A stretch of DNA of 64,000 bases from Rhodobiaceae bacterium UBA7804 (lineage in GTDB: Bacteria; Pseudomonadota; Alphaproteobacteria; Parvibaculales; Parvibaculaceae). Positions 9,119 to 16,463 of the stretch are shown one piece after another (the first letter of the stretch is position 1; each line of letters opens with the position of its first letter). The stretch covers positions 186,473 to 250,472 of the forward strand of contig DLCG01000017.1 in the NCBI GenBank assembly GCA_002480495.1. The letters run 5' to 3'. The position numbers were made by a program, and so were the translations under genes. The notes beneath the pieces were generated by a model. The model was not told the origin of the DNA. It was given only the letters and a program-made list of their open reading frames with translations, and did no database searches.

Positions 9119-9408
9119 GGGATGCCTCGTGAGGGGAGGGAACTGACGAAAAGTGTAGCGCGCGGCAGAACCGCCTCCAAGGAGGGGTATGGAGCCAATC
9201 GGGGCTATGCGTTTAATATATTGATCGGGATATGGATAGCGGAAAACCCGGACAAACCGGAAGAGTGCCTGTGAAAGACGCATTACTGCCGGGAGAAGCG
9301 GCAACGCGCGTCACGCCAGCGTCATGTAAACGTCCGCTATCTTAAACACCGGTACGGCAAGGCGGCGGGCCGCGCGCCACCATGCTAGAAGGCGGCGAGG
9401 GAGAGACG

Positions 9409-10041
9409 ATGGCTTATCTTTTCGACGATGAACTGCGCGGCGCGATCGAGGCGAGGCTCAGGGCTTTTCCGCGAGAGGGGCTTCACGACGGCGCACTGAA
9501 GCGCGCGGCGGTGGCGATCACCGTGGTGCCGCATGAAGGGCCGCACGGGCCGGGCGCAGGCTTCCTGCTGACAAGGCGCGCCCCGAAGATGAACGCCCAT
9601 GCCGGCCAATGGGCGCTGCCGGGCGGCAGGCTCGACGAAGGCGAGGACGCGCTGGAGGCGGCGCTGCGGGAGTTGCGCGAGGAAGTGGCGCTCGACCTTG
9701 CTCCTACCCAAGTGCTTGGAATGCTTGACGATTATCCGACGCGGTCCGGCTACCTCATCACGCCTGTCGTGGTCTGGGCGGCGGATACGCGGGCGATGAA
9801 ACCGAACCCCGGCGAGGTCCAGTCGATCCACCCTTTCCCGCTCGAGGAACTGACAAGGGAGGACTCGCCCGTCTTTCTCGAAATACCCGAAAGCGAGCGG
9901 CCGGTGATCCGCCTGCCGCTCGGCGAGGATCACATCCACGCGCCGACGGCAGCCGTGCTCTATCAGTTCGGAGAAGTGGGATTGCGCGGACGGGCGACGC
10001 GCGTCGCCCATCTCGAACAGCCCGTCTGGGCCTGGCGCTAG
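9409..10041 (+). CDS. NUDIX hydrolase, CoA pyrophosphatase-like
   Basis: A 210-residue NUDIX protein. The Nudix box reads GGRLDEGEDALEAALRELREEVAL, matching GX5EX7REUXEEXGU. The preceding FLLTRRAPKMNAHAGQWALPGG is typical of the NudL/CoA-pyrophosphatase group, which cleaves CoA and its derivatives to 3',5'-ADP and phosphopantetheine. The ATG at 9409 follows GAGGGAGAGACG; an upstream ATG at 9382 has no such site. It converges with the DUF2061 gene, the two being separated by three bases. Confidence 0.85.
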   Translation: MAYLFDDELRGAIEARLRAFPREGLHDGALKRAAVAITVVPHEGPHGPGAGFLLTRRAPKMNAHAGQWALPGGRLDEGEDALEAALRELREEVALDLAPTQVLGMLDDYPTRSGYLITPVVVWAADTRAMKPNPGEVQSIHPFPLEELTREDSPVFLEIPESERPVIRLPLGEDHIHAPTAAVLYQFGEVGLRGRATRVAHLEQPVWAWR

Positions 10042-10044
10042 AGG

Positions 10045-10293
10045 TCAGGCGGGCTGCGCCGGAAGGCCCCCGCGATGATGAAAGCCGAGCTTTTCCAAGG
10101 CCTTGTCGAAAGCCGCGGCGGGAAAGCGCGCCCATGCCTTCTCGTGGAAGAAGAAGACGACCGTGTTCACCGCAGGCTCGATCAGCGCGACGCCCGCCGC
10201 GATGGCGAATTCGCCGGTGAGCGCATAGGTCACGCCGAAGCCCACCGAGAAGTGGAGCGTGGCGTAGGTCATGGTCTTCACGAGGTCGCGCAT
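10045..10293 (-). CDS. DUF2061 family small membrane protein
   Basis: An 82-residue protein of the DUF2061 family: MRDLVKTMTYATLHFSVGFGVTYALTGEF, then a second helix with GVALIEPAVNTVVFFFHEKAW. The conserved EP-x-x-N and HE-x-x-W pieces are clear. Two transmembrane helices are expected. Function unknown in the family. A perfect palindrome lies 17 bases upstream of its start codon. Confidence 0.8.
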   Translation of the reverse strand: MRDLVKTMTYATLHFSVGFGVTYALTGEFAIAAGVALIEPAVNTVVFFFHEKAWARFPAAAFDKALEKLGFHHRGGLPAQPA

Positions 10294-10309
10294 GGGTCTG
10301 GTCCTTTGA

Positions 10310-10327
10310 AAGTCGCACTTGCGACTT
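10310..10327. promoter_or_regulatory. Perfect 18-bp palindrome upstream of DUF2061 gene
   Basis: AAGTCGCA, two bases, TGCGACTT: two exact eight-base arms. It sits between positions -17 and -34 of the DUF2061 start codon, where a repressor would block transcription. The binding protein is not recognised. Confidence 0.55.
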
Positions 10328-10383
10328 ATTCTTATTTAAAGAAAGGAGCCGGATTGTCAAGGGCGGGCATAAAGGCGGGGTCA

Positions 10384-10412
10384 CCGTCATCGAAACGTCA
10401 TCGAACCGTTAC
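10384..10412 (+). promoter_or_regulatory. Pho-box-like 11-bp-period direct repeats
   Basis: Three heptamers with four-base spacers: CCGTCAT, ACGTCAT, CCGTTAC, at exactly 11-bp steps, the first two followed by the same CGAA. The layout is that of a PhoB site (CTGTCAT plus four bases, repeated), with one or more mismatches per heptamer. A perfect palindrome CGGGGATATCCCCG follows at 10420-10433. The orientation points toward 10492-10826. PhoB control is inference. Confidence 0.35.
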
Positions 10413-10491
10413 AAACCGCCGGGGATATCCCCGCCCCGCTCCGAAGCGCGCTTATCCCCGGCTAACGAGCGGCGGCGAGAATGACGGGAGA

Positions 10492-10551
10492 GGAGACGGC
10501 CGGTGTGCAGGCCAGGGTGCGATAACGCGCAAGCGCACACGCCACGTCTCC
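10492..10551 (+). other. Long imperfect hairpin (possible structured leader or small RNA)
   Basis: GGAGACG (10492-10498) pairs with CGTCTCC (10545-10551), and inside it GTGTGC (10503-10508) pairs with GCACAC (10535-10540), separated by a 4x4 internal loop. The element lies 30 bases before the antitoxin ORF. No known riboswitch is recognised. Confidence 0.35.
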
Positions 10552-10580
10552 GCCTTTCGCTCATTTGATGGAGACCGCCT

Positions 10581-10826
10581 ATGCCCCCGCTGCCGATCAC
10601 GCCCATGCGCGCAAGGCGCACCATTTCCGTGACCGATTTCCGCAAGAACCCGTCCGCGCATATGAGGGGAGCAATGGGCGACACACTCGCCATCCTCTCG
10701 CGCAACCGTGTCGAGTTCTACGCCGTGCCGCCGGAACGCTTCGAAGGGCTGATCGACCGGCTTGAGGCGCTGGAGGGAGGGGGAAGGAGCAAACTGCACG
10801 CACAGCACCGAACAGCAATTTGTTAA
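10581..10826 (+). CDS. Orphan Phd/StbD-type antitoxin-like protein
   Basis: An 81-residue protein whose core (residues about 14-60: ISVTDFRKNPSAHMR, DTLAILSRNRVEFYAVPPERFE, LIDRLEALE) matches the Phd/YefM/StbD antitoxin pattern. In such proteins the N-terminal part binds operator DNA and the C-terminal helix masks a toxin. No RelE/ParE-type toxin follows; the next gene is the NDT/TIR-like protein 41 bases downstream. An internal ATG at 10605 (MRARRTISV) is an equally good start and gives the more typical N-terminus. It may be an orphan regulator, or a partner of the next gene. Confidence 0.6.
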   Translation: MPPLPITPMRARRTISVTDFRKNPSAHMRGAMGDTLAILSRNRVEFYAVPPERFEGLIDRLEALEGGGRSKLHAQHRTAIC

Positions 10827-10850
10827 GTTAAATCACGTGCTCACTATAGC
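10820..10850 (+). promoter_or_regulatory. Candidate promoter of the NDT/TIR-like gene
   Basis: TTGTTA/TTAAGT (10820-10828) and TATAGC (10845-10850) are spaced 16-19 bases apart, in a clearly AT-richer stretch overlapping the stop codon of the antitoxin-like gene. Transcription would start about 10 bases before the weak ribosome binding site (AAGAGAATC) of the gene at 10868. Confidence 0.4.
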
Positions 10851-10867
10851 AAAGGGACAAGAGAATC

Positions 10868-11839
10868 ATGTCGAGCGCTGAGCGTAAGTGCCCTATATGG
10901 GCTACCCCCGCAAAAGAAGAACCAACATCTCGCGACGGCACCGAAATCATCTCTCCTCGCACAGACGGACGATATTTCATCACACGCACAGCCCAAGCGA
11001 TGCTTCAAAGCGTCGATGACCCCTCTGTGAAGGCTCGCCTGACTACTTGGATCGTCGACCAACATAACCTCGGGATAGACTGCCCCGAAATCTCGAGCAC
11101 GATACTCGATGAGATGAAAGTCGCGCCTTCGCTCGACGTTCGGCGTAGAGCTGATCGACTACTCGAATTCCTAGAAGCCGCAATACCAATGATTGGCCAA
11201 CCCCTCAAATTCTCCTATCGAGAGGGCGACGCCTATCCGGAAATGCTGGCTTGGACTGAGTCCACACGGGCCGAAGAAATACGTTTTCTCCTAAAATTTC
11301 TCGATCAAACTGGCGCCATTCAACTCACGGAGGTTATCGGAGGAGGAAGCGTTTATATCGCGATGGATGGTTACGCACGCCTCGCCGACATAAAGAAAAA
11401 GGAAATCGCCTCGGAACAAGCCTTTATTGCGATGTGGTTCAGCGAGGAGACTCTGGCAGTGAGAAACGCCATTAAGAATGGCATTCTCAATGCTGGTTAT
11501 ACTCCTCGCGTTATTGATGAACTGCACCACAACAACAAGATCGACGACGAGATCATCGCGGAAATCAGACGCTCCAGATTCCTTGTTGCCGACTTCACTC
11601 ACGGTGAAGCAGGAATGCGAGGTGGGGTTTATTATGAAGCTGGTTTCGCACGTGGATTGGGAATGGAAGTCATTTCGACATGCCGTGCCGATTTGCTAGC
11701 GGAGAACAAGATTCACTTTGATACGCGGCAGTACAACCACATCGGCTGGCACCCCGAAAAGTTGGATGAGTTCACCAAGGCGTTGTCGGATAGAATTTCG
11801 GCAACGATCGGCGACGGTCCCAGAAAGACCGAAAGCTAG
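10868..11839 (+). CDS. Nucleoside 2-deoxyribosyltransferase/TIR-like protein, possible defence effector
   Basis: A 323-residue soluble protein in three parts. Residues 1-50 carry a C-P-I-W-x-T-P-A motif and SPRTDGRYFITRTA. Residues 50-180 are mostly helical (KARLTTWIVDQHNLGIDCPEI). Residues 184-312 resemble the nucleoside 2-deoxyribosyltransferase/TIR-like fold: QAFIAMWFSEE (strand 1 and loop), a helix, YTPRVIDE, then RSRFLVADFTHGEAG and GGVYYEAGFARGLGMEVI. Glu257 in the YYEAGFARGLG stretch is the expected catalytic glutamate, with Asp242 before it. Proteins of this fold cleave N-glycosidic bonds in nucleosides or NAD+, and several act in phage defence. Its base composition is visibly lower in GC than its neighbours, and it sits between an orphan antitoxin and a repeat element, all suggesting horizontal gain. 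The defence role is inference. Confidence 0.55.
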   Translation: MSSAERKCPIWATPAKEEPTSRDGTEIISPRTDGRYFITRTAQAMLQSVDDPSVKARLTTWIVDQHNLGIDCPEISSTILDEMKVAPSLDVRRRADRLLEFLEAAIPMIGQPLKFSYREGDAYPEMLAWTESTRAEEIRFLLKFLDQTGAIQLTEVIGGGSVYIAMDGYARLADIKKKEIASEQAFIAMWFSEETLAVRNAIKNGILNAGYTPRVIDELHHNNKIDDEIIAEIRRSRFLVADFTHGEAGMRGGVYYEAGFARGLGMEVISTCRADLLAENKIHFDTRQYNHIGWHPEKLDEFTKALSDRISATIGDGPRKTES

Positions 11840-11860
11840 AAGACAGACGCGAGTCAGATG

Positions 11861-11885
11861 GGTCCCGGCTTTCGCCGGGATGACA
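11861..11885 (+). repeat. REP-like palindromic repeat, copy 1
   Basis: GGTCCCGGC, TTTC, GCCGGGATGACA: a six-base perfect stem flanked by the same outer bases (GGTCCCGG and CCGGGATGACA) as the copy at 13124-13149. It lies 22 bases after the NDT/TIR-like stop codon and could act as its terminator. Confidence 0.6.
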
Positions 11886-11917
11886 CTTCTGGTTGTGGCA
11901 AGGCTTGTGTTCAGGGC

Positions 11918-12078
11918 CCACCCTCCCCCTGTGGGAGGGTCGAAATTGGCGAGCGCCAGCGAAGCGAATTTCGGGGAGGGGTAAGCGGAGAGCGACAGCA
12001 CATCAATCTTCGCCGTGAGCGGAGTCCCCCTCCCCGAACGAGCTTCGCTCGTTCGACCCTCCCACAGGGGGAGGGTGG
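11918..12078. repeat. Composite inverted-repeat element with 27-bp perfect arms
   Basis: The arm at 11918-11944 (CCACCCTCCCCCTGTGGGAG and on) is the exact reverse complement of 12052-12078. Inside, CGGGGAGGGG (11972-11981) pairs with CCCCTCCCCG (12027-12036), and CGAACGAGC/GCTCGTTCG forms a further stem next to the right arm. It looks like two head-to-head copies of an intergenic palindromic unit of the kind dispersed in alphaproteobacterial genomes. There is no coding frame. It fills most of the gap between the NDT/TIR-like gene and map. Confidence 0.75.
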
Positions 12079-12174
12079 TTCAGATGGAAAGGCTTGGGGG
12101 TGCGGCTCTGGATTGCTTCGTCGCCGCTTCGCCCGCTCCCTCCCTCTCCCCTCTGGGGCGAGGAGCGAACAGTC

Positions 12175-12921
12175 TCACGCCAGCGTCAGGATCACAGGGC
12201 CGTTCTTCGTTGCGACGAGGGAGTGTTCGTATTGCACCGTGGGGGCGGAAGGATCGGAGACGAGCGTCCAGCCATCGTCGAGTTCGGCGGCGAAGTCGCC
12301 GCCCATCGAAAGGAAGGGTTCGATGGTGAAGACCTGGCCCTCATGGATGAGGCGGCGGTCGGAGGGATCGCGCCAGGTGGAAATCCCTTCGGGCTCTTCA
12401 TGCAATGAGCGGCCGACGCCATGGCTCGCGAGATTGCGGATGAGCGTATAGCCGCCCTTGTCGGCGAAGCGCTCGATACTGTCGCCGATGGCATTGAGGC
12501 GGCCGCCCGGCTTCACCGCACGAATGCCCTCCCACATGGCGCGCTTCCCGTCGCGGCAGAGACGCGCGACATGGGACTTCACCGGCGGCACCGGGAAGCT
12601 CGCGCCGGTGTCGCCGAAGAAGCCATCCTTCTCCGCGGACACATCTATATTGACGAGATCGCCGGCGCGGATGATGCGGGTCCCCGGAATCCCATGCGCG
12701 ATCTCTTCGTTGACGCTGATGCAGGTCGCGCCCGGAAACTTGTAGGCCAGTTCGGGCGCGGAGCGCGCGCCTTCCTTCTCGAGCATGGCGCGGCCAAGCG
12801 CGTCGAGTTCCGCCGTCGTCATGCCGGGCTCGATGGCGGCGCCCATGGCGGCAAGCACCTGCGCGACGATGCGGCCGATGGCCTTGAGGCCTTCCAGTTC
12901 TTCTTCGGAGGTAATGGTCAT
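12175..12921 (-). CDS. map: Type I methionine aminopeptidase
   Basis: A 248-residue enzyme that removes the initiator methionine from new proteins in the cytoplasm. The five metal ligands are all visible: Asp93 (NIDVSAEKDG), Asp104 (FFGDTGASF), His167 (ASHGVGRSLH), Glu201 (FTIEPFL) and Glu232 (VQYEHSL); His76 in NEEIAHGIPG is the conserved substrate-side histidine. Length is normal for the short type Ia form. It stands alone here between two blocks of palindromic repeats. In many bacteria map lies beside rpsB or secY, which is not the case here, so it may be a second copy. Confidence 0.95.
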   Translation of the reverse strand: MTITSEEELEGLKAIGRIVAQVLAAMGAAIEPGMTTAELDALGRAMLEKEGARSAPELAYKFPGATCISVNEEIAHGIPGTRIIRAGDLVNIDVSAEKDGFFGDTGASFPVPPVKSHVARLCRDGKRAMWEGIRAVKPGGRLNAIGDSIERFADKGGYTLIRNLASHGVGRSLHEEPEGISTWRDPSDRRLIHEGQVFTIEPFLSMGGDFAAELDDGWTLVSDPSAPTVQYEHSLVATKNGPVILTLA

Positions 12922-12969
12922 GGCAGGAGTTTAGCGCGATGCGCGGCTTTGCGCTTTTCAAAAAGAAGG

Positions 12970-13000
12970 TGTCACCCCGGCACTCGTTGCCGGGGCCCAC
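12970..13000 (-). repeat. REP-like palindromic repeat, copy 2 (inverted orientation)
   Basis: TGTCACCCCGGCA, a short loop and TGCCGGGGCCCAC: read on the minus strand it begins GTGGGCCCCGGCA and ends TGCCGGGGTGACA, close to copies 1 and 3. Confidence 0.55.
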
Positions 13001-13120
13001 CCTGCCTTCGCCGAAGCGAAGCTCCGGCTTCGCGCAGGCAGGTCACGGCGCCTCTTGCTACAGCTTTCAACGAGTATGGGGACTGAGCCCGGAGAACAAT
13101 TGCTATTGCTGAGGGAACCA

Positions 13121-13150
13121 ATGGGTCCCGGGGACAAGCCCCGGGATGAC
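13121..13150 (+). repeat. REP-like palindromic repeat, copy 3
   Basis: CCCGGGG (13127-13133), loop ACAAG, CCCCGGG (13139-13145), with outer bases ATGGGT and ATGACATTG. It is the strongest stem of the three copies. The rest of 12922-13222 holds no recognised gene. Confidence 0.65.
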
Positions 13151-13222
13151 ATTGTTGTTTTGGCGAGGGAGCAACTCCACCGCTTTAGCTTGGTCGAAAC
13201 CGTTGAGGCCCTTCAACCTTCC

Positions 13223-13909
13223 CTACCGCTGCACCATCTTCTGTGCTTCCGCCGCAAACTTCTTCGCGCCCTCGCCATTGCCCTCGCGGAGCGCGGCGAG
13301 ATCGACCGGCACGGTGATGCCTTTCTGCGCGGCGGGACGCTGGGCAATGGCATCGAGCCAGCGCTGGAGGTTCGGCAGATCGTCTATCTCGACGCCCGAC
13401 CATTTATGCGTGCGGACCCAGGACCAGTTGGCGATGTCGGCGATGGAATAATCGCCCGCGAGATACTCGTTCTCCTTCAGGTGACCATCGAGAACGGTGA
13501 AGAGACGCTTCGATTCGTTCTGGTAGCGGTCGATGGCGGGCTGAATTTTTTCGGGGAAATAGCGGAAGAAGACATTGGCCTGACCCATCATCGGGCCGAT
13601 GCCGCCCATCTGGAACATGAGCCACTGGATGACGCGGCTGCGCCCCTTTGCATCCGCCGGCATCAGCCTGCCCGTTTTCTCGGCAAGATAGATCATGATG
13701 GCGCCGGACTCGAAAACCGCGAAATCACCCTCGTCGCGATCGACGATCGCGGGAATGCGCCCGTTCGGATTGATCTTCAGGAAGGCCGGTTCCTTCTGCT
13801 GGTTCTTCTGCAGCTCGATCGCGTGGACCTCGTAAGGGAGCCCAAGTTCTTCAAGCGTTATCGAGGCTTTCCAGCCATTGGGCGTGGAGGCGGTGTAGAG
13901 ATCGATCAT
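13223..13909 (-). CDS. Glutathione S-transferase family protein
   Basis: A 228-residue GST. The thioredoxin-like N-terminal domain reads MIDLYTASTPNGWKASITLEELGLPYE. The cis-proline and glutathione-binding region is INPNGRIPAIVD, followed by VFESGAIMIYLAEKTG. The alpha-helical domain contains YLAGDYSIADIANWSWV, the N-capping box of GSTs. The type is close to the bacterial YfcG/Ure2-like group, which often has disulfide reductase activity with glutathione. The longer upstream frame (to 14053) lacks a ribosome binding site. It is transcribed divergently from the polyamine operon, with 360 bases between them. Confidence 0.9.
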   Translation of the reverse strand: MIDLYTASTPNGWKASITLEELGLPYEVHAIELQKNQQKEPAFLKINPNGRIPAIVDRDEGDFAVFESGAIMIYLAEKTGRLMPADAKGRSRVIQWLMFQMGGIGPMMGQANVFFRYFPEKIQPAIDRYQNESKRLFTVLDGHLKENEYLAGDYSIADIANWSWVRTHKWSGVEIDDLPNLQRWLDAIAQRPAAQKGITVPVDLAALREGNGEGAKKFAAEAQKMVQR

Positions 13910-14269
13910 GGGCGGTGCTCGCTTTCCCGGAATGCGGAGTGGGCTTCTATTGACGCTTAACGTGCCATTTTCCACGGCCGCAAGCCAGCGGGATGTCGGG
14001 ACGCGCCTTGCCGGGCGCAAGAGCGGACTGCCGAAATCTTTTGCACCGCACATGAACTTTTCGTGAGGTTTCCGCTTGCGGAAAGGAGAGGGCTTTGCCG
14101 CCGCTTGCGCCGGGGCAACGCCCGTTTAAAATTTTTGACGCTTTTGCGAAGGGAAACGGCGGGTGCGCTTGCGCCGATGCGAAAACCATTGAACACTGAC
14201 GATCTCTCGGCCGCTCGACCTCAAGGCAGGGGCGGGGCACAGACACCACAAGACGGAGGACGACATCCA
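13910..14269. other. Divergent intergenic region, GST / polyamine ABC operon
   Basis: 360 bases without a convincing gene. It holds a short GC stem (TTTCCGC, TTGC, GGAAA region near 14080-14092) and an AT-rich tract (TTTAAAATTTTTGACGC, about 14126-14142) that could be a promoter element for the plus-strand operon. The ribosome binding site of that operon is GGAGGACGACATCCA. No operator was recognised. Confidence 0.4.
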
Positions 14270-15361
14270 ATGAACCGCAAGAGAGGCATGGCCGGACTGC
14301 TGGGAGCGATCTCGCGCCGGCAATTCATGACGGGAGCGGCCGCAGTTGGCCTCAGCATCACTTCGATGCCGAAATTCGCTTCCGCCGCCGAGGAGAAGAA
14401 GCTGAGCTTCTATAACTGGGATACCTATATCGGCGAGACGACGCTGGCCGACTTCCAGGAAGCGACCGGCATCGAGGTGAAGATGGACCTCTTCGCCGAC
14501 AACTCGGAACTCTTCGCGAAGCTGCGCGCCGGCAATCCCGGCTACGACGTCATCGTGCCGTCGAACGACTGGATCCCGCGCATGGTCGCGGCCGGCATGT
14601 TGCAGGAACTCGATCACTCGAAGATTCCGAACATGAAGAACCTGTTCCCGCGCTTCCTGGACGAACCCTTCGATCCGGGCCGCAAATATTCCGTTCCCTA
14701 TATGTGGGGCACGATCGGCATCGGCTACCGCAAGTCGAAGGTCTCCTCGGTGCCGGACAGCTGGAAGGTGCTCTACGACAGCGACGAATATGCCGGCAAG
14801 ATCGCGCTGCTCTCCGATTGCGGCACGATGATCGGCTGCGCGCTGAAATATCTCGGCTACTCCGTCAACTCGACCGACAAGGCCGAGAACGAGGCGGCGG
14901 CCGAGCTCATCATCAAGCAGAAGAAGAACATCAAGTCCTTCGCCGAAGACAACGGCCAGGACCTGCTCGCCTCGGGCGAAGTCGACATCACCATGGAATA
15001 TAATGGCGATATCGCGCAGCTCATGAGCGAGGACGACGATGTCGGCTTCGTGCTGCCCAAGGAAGGCGGCATTATCTGGGAAGACACGCTGGCCATTCCG
15101 ACCGGCGCGCCGCACCCGGAAAACGCGCATGCCTTCATCAACTATATCTACGAGCCCGAGCCCAACCAGCTCATCACGGACTACATCCAGTACGCGACGC
15201 CGAACAAGGCGGGCTTCGACCTGATGCCGGAAGAGTACCGGACCAACCCGGCCATCTTCCCGCCGGAAGAAGCCATCGCGGCTTCCGAGACGGCAGCCTA
15301 TCTCGGCGAGGACGTGGTGCAGATGCGCGAGGAGCTCTGCACGAAGATCAACGCCGCCTGA
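14270..15361 (+). CDS. Polyamine ABC transporter substrate-binding protein (PotD/PotF family), Tat signal
   Basis: A 363-residue periplasmic binding protein. The signal contains SRRQFMTGAAAVGLSI, a twin-arginine motif before a hydrophobic core, with cleavage likely near SAAEE. The mature part starts KLSFYNWDTYIGETTLADFQEATGI, the standard PotD/PotF opening, and includes YDVIVPSNDWIPRM, VPYMWGTIGIGY and GDIAQLM. It should capture putrescine or spermidine and deliver it to the two permeases that follow. The ATG at 14270 follows GGAGGA. A terminator-like hairpin after the stop may let this gene be expressed above the rest of the operon. The exact polyamine cannot be told. Confidence 0.9.
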   Translation: MNRKRGMAGLLGAISRRQFMTGAAAVGLSITSMPKFASAAEEKKLSFYNWDTYIGETTLADFQEATGIEVKMDLFADNSELFAKLRAGNPGYDVIVPSNDWIPRMVAAGMLQELDHSKIPNMKNLFPRFLDEPFDPGRKYSVPYMWGTIGIGYRKSKVSSVPDSWKVLYDSDEYAGKIALLSDCGTMIGCALKYLGYSVNSTDKAENEAAAELIIKQKKNIKSFAEDNGQDLLASGEVDITMEYNGDIAQLMSEDDDVGFVLPKEGGIIWEDTLAIPTGAPHPENAHAFINYIYEPEPNQLITDYIQYATPNKAGFDLMPEEYRTNPAIFPPEEAIAASETAAYLGEDVVQMREELCTKINAA

Positions 15362-15371
15362 GCGGAAACGG

Positions 15372-15399
15372 GGGCGGGCAGGAAACTGCCCGCCCTTTT
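15372..15399 (+). terminator. Intra-operon hairpin with T-run after the binding-protein gene
   Basis: GGGCGGGCA, loop GGAAAC, TGCCCGCCC followed by TTTT. It lies ten bases after the substrate-binding protein stop and well before the permease start, so it probably acts as a partial terminator or an mRNA-stabilising hairpin. Confidence 0.65.
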
Positions 15400-15545
15400 C
15401 AATTCTGCTATCCTGTTGCCGGCCTCTTTCAATCTCCGCCACGCTGGAGACGGAGATTGAAAGGGACCGGCGGGGCCGGAGAGGGGGAACCTCCGCCCGC
15501 CGTTCGAGTTGTGTTTCTCTTTCCTGCCCTTCGGGGGGCCTGCAC

Positions 15546-16463
15546 ATGGAAAACTGGAAGAGATCGGCAAAGGCGTTCTTCGCGGCCTTTACGCCGCCGA
15601 CGTTCTGGCTCGTCGCCTTCTTCATCATTCCGCTCTCGCTGATCTGGCTCTACAGCTTCTCGACCAAGACGGGCGTGACCGACATCACGCTCGACTGGAA
15701 CCTGCAGCAATATGCCCGCGCGCTGGAGCCGCTCTATCTCGGCATCTTCTGGAAATCGATCGTCATGGCGGCGGCGACGACGGCGATCTGTCTCGTGGTC
15801 GCCTTTCCGGTCGCCATCGCCATCGTCTTCTCCAAGCCGACGATGCGCATGTGGCTGCTGCTCCTCGTCATCCTGCCCTTCTGGACGAACCTGCTGATCC
15901 GCACCTATGCGCTGATCGCGGTGCTCAGAACCAACGGTTTCATCAATAACGGCCTCGAATGGATCGTGGTGAACGCGGACTGGCTGCTTTCCTTCGTCGG
16001 GCTGGGCGACAACCGCATCGTCGGCCCCTTCGAGCCGCTGGCGCTGCTCTACAACAACACGGCGGTCGTCTTCGGCCTCGTCTATGTGAGCCTTCCCTTC
16101 ATGGTGCTGCCGCTCTATGCCGCGCTCGACCGGCTCGACCGCTCCTACCTGGAAGCGAGCCTCGACCTCGGTGCGGGCCATATCCGCACCTTCTTTTCCA
16201 TCGTCGTGCCGCTGGCGCTGCCGGGCATTGCGAGCGGCATCGTCATCACCTTCATTCCGGCCATGGGCTCCTACCTCACGCCCGACCTTCTCGGCGGCAC
16301 GGACAGCCAGATGATCGCGAACGTGATCGCGAGCCAGTTCAAGCAGGCGAACAACTGGCCCTTCGGCGCGGCGCTGAGCTTCCTTCTCATGTATGCGACC
16401 TTCTTCGCGCTGGCGATCCGCGCCGTGCTGATGAGGAAGGAAGGAAGAGGAGACGTCAGATGA
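15546..16463 (+). CDS. Polyamine ABC transporter permease (PotB/PotH family)
   Basis: A 305-residue inner-membrane permease with about six transmembrane helices, the first being FWLVAFFIIPLSLIWLYSF. The coupling loop that docks on the ATPase is EASLDLGAGHIRTFFSIVVPLALPGI (EAA motif, near residue 205). The GSYLTPDLLGG segment is typical of PotB/PotH. It pairs with the permease starting at 16460, which it overlaps by four bases (ATGA). It imports putrescine or spermidine captured by the protein encoded at 14270. Confidence 0.9.
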   Translation: MENWKRSAKAFFAAFTPPTFWLVAFFIIPLSLIWLYSFSTKTGVTDITLDWNLQQYARALEPLYLGIFWKSIVMAAATTAICLVVAFPVAIAIVFSKPTMRMWLLLLVILPFWTNLLIRTYALIAVLRTNGFINNGLEWIVVNADWLLSFVGLGDNRIVGPFEPLALLYNNTAVVFGLVYVSLPFMVLPLYAALDRLDRSYLEASLDLGAGHIRTFFSIVVPLALPGIASGIVITFIPAMGSYLTPDLLGGTDSQMIANVIASQFKQANNWPFGAALSFLLMYATFFALAIRAVLMRKEGRGDVR

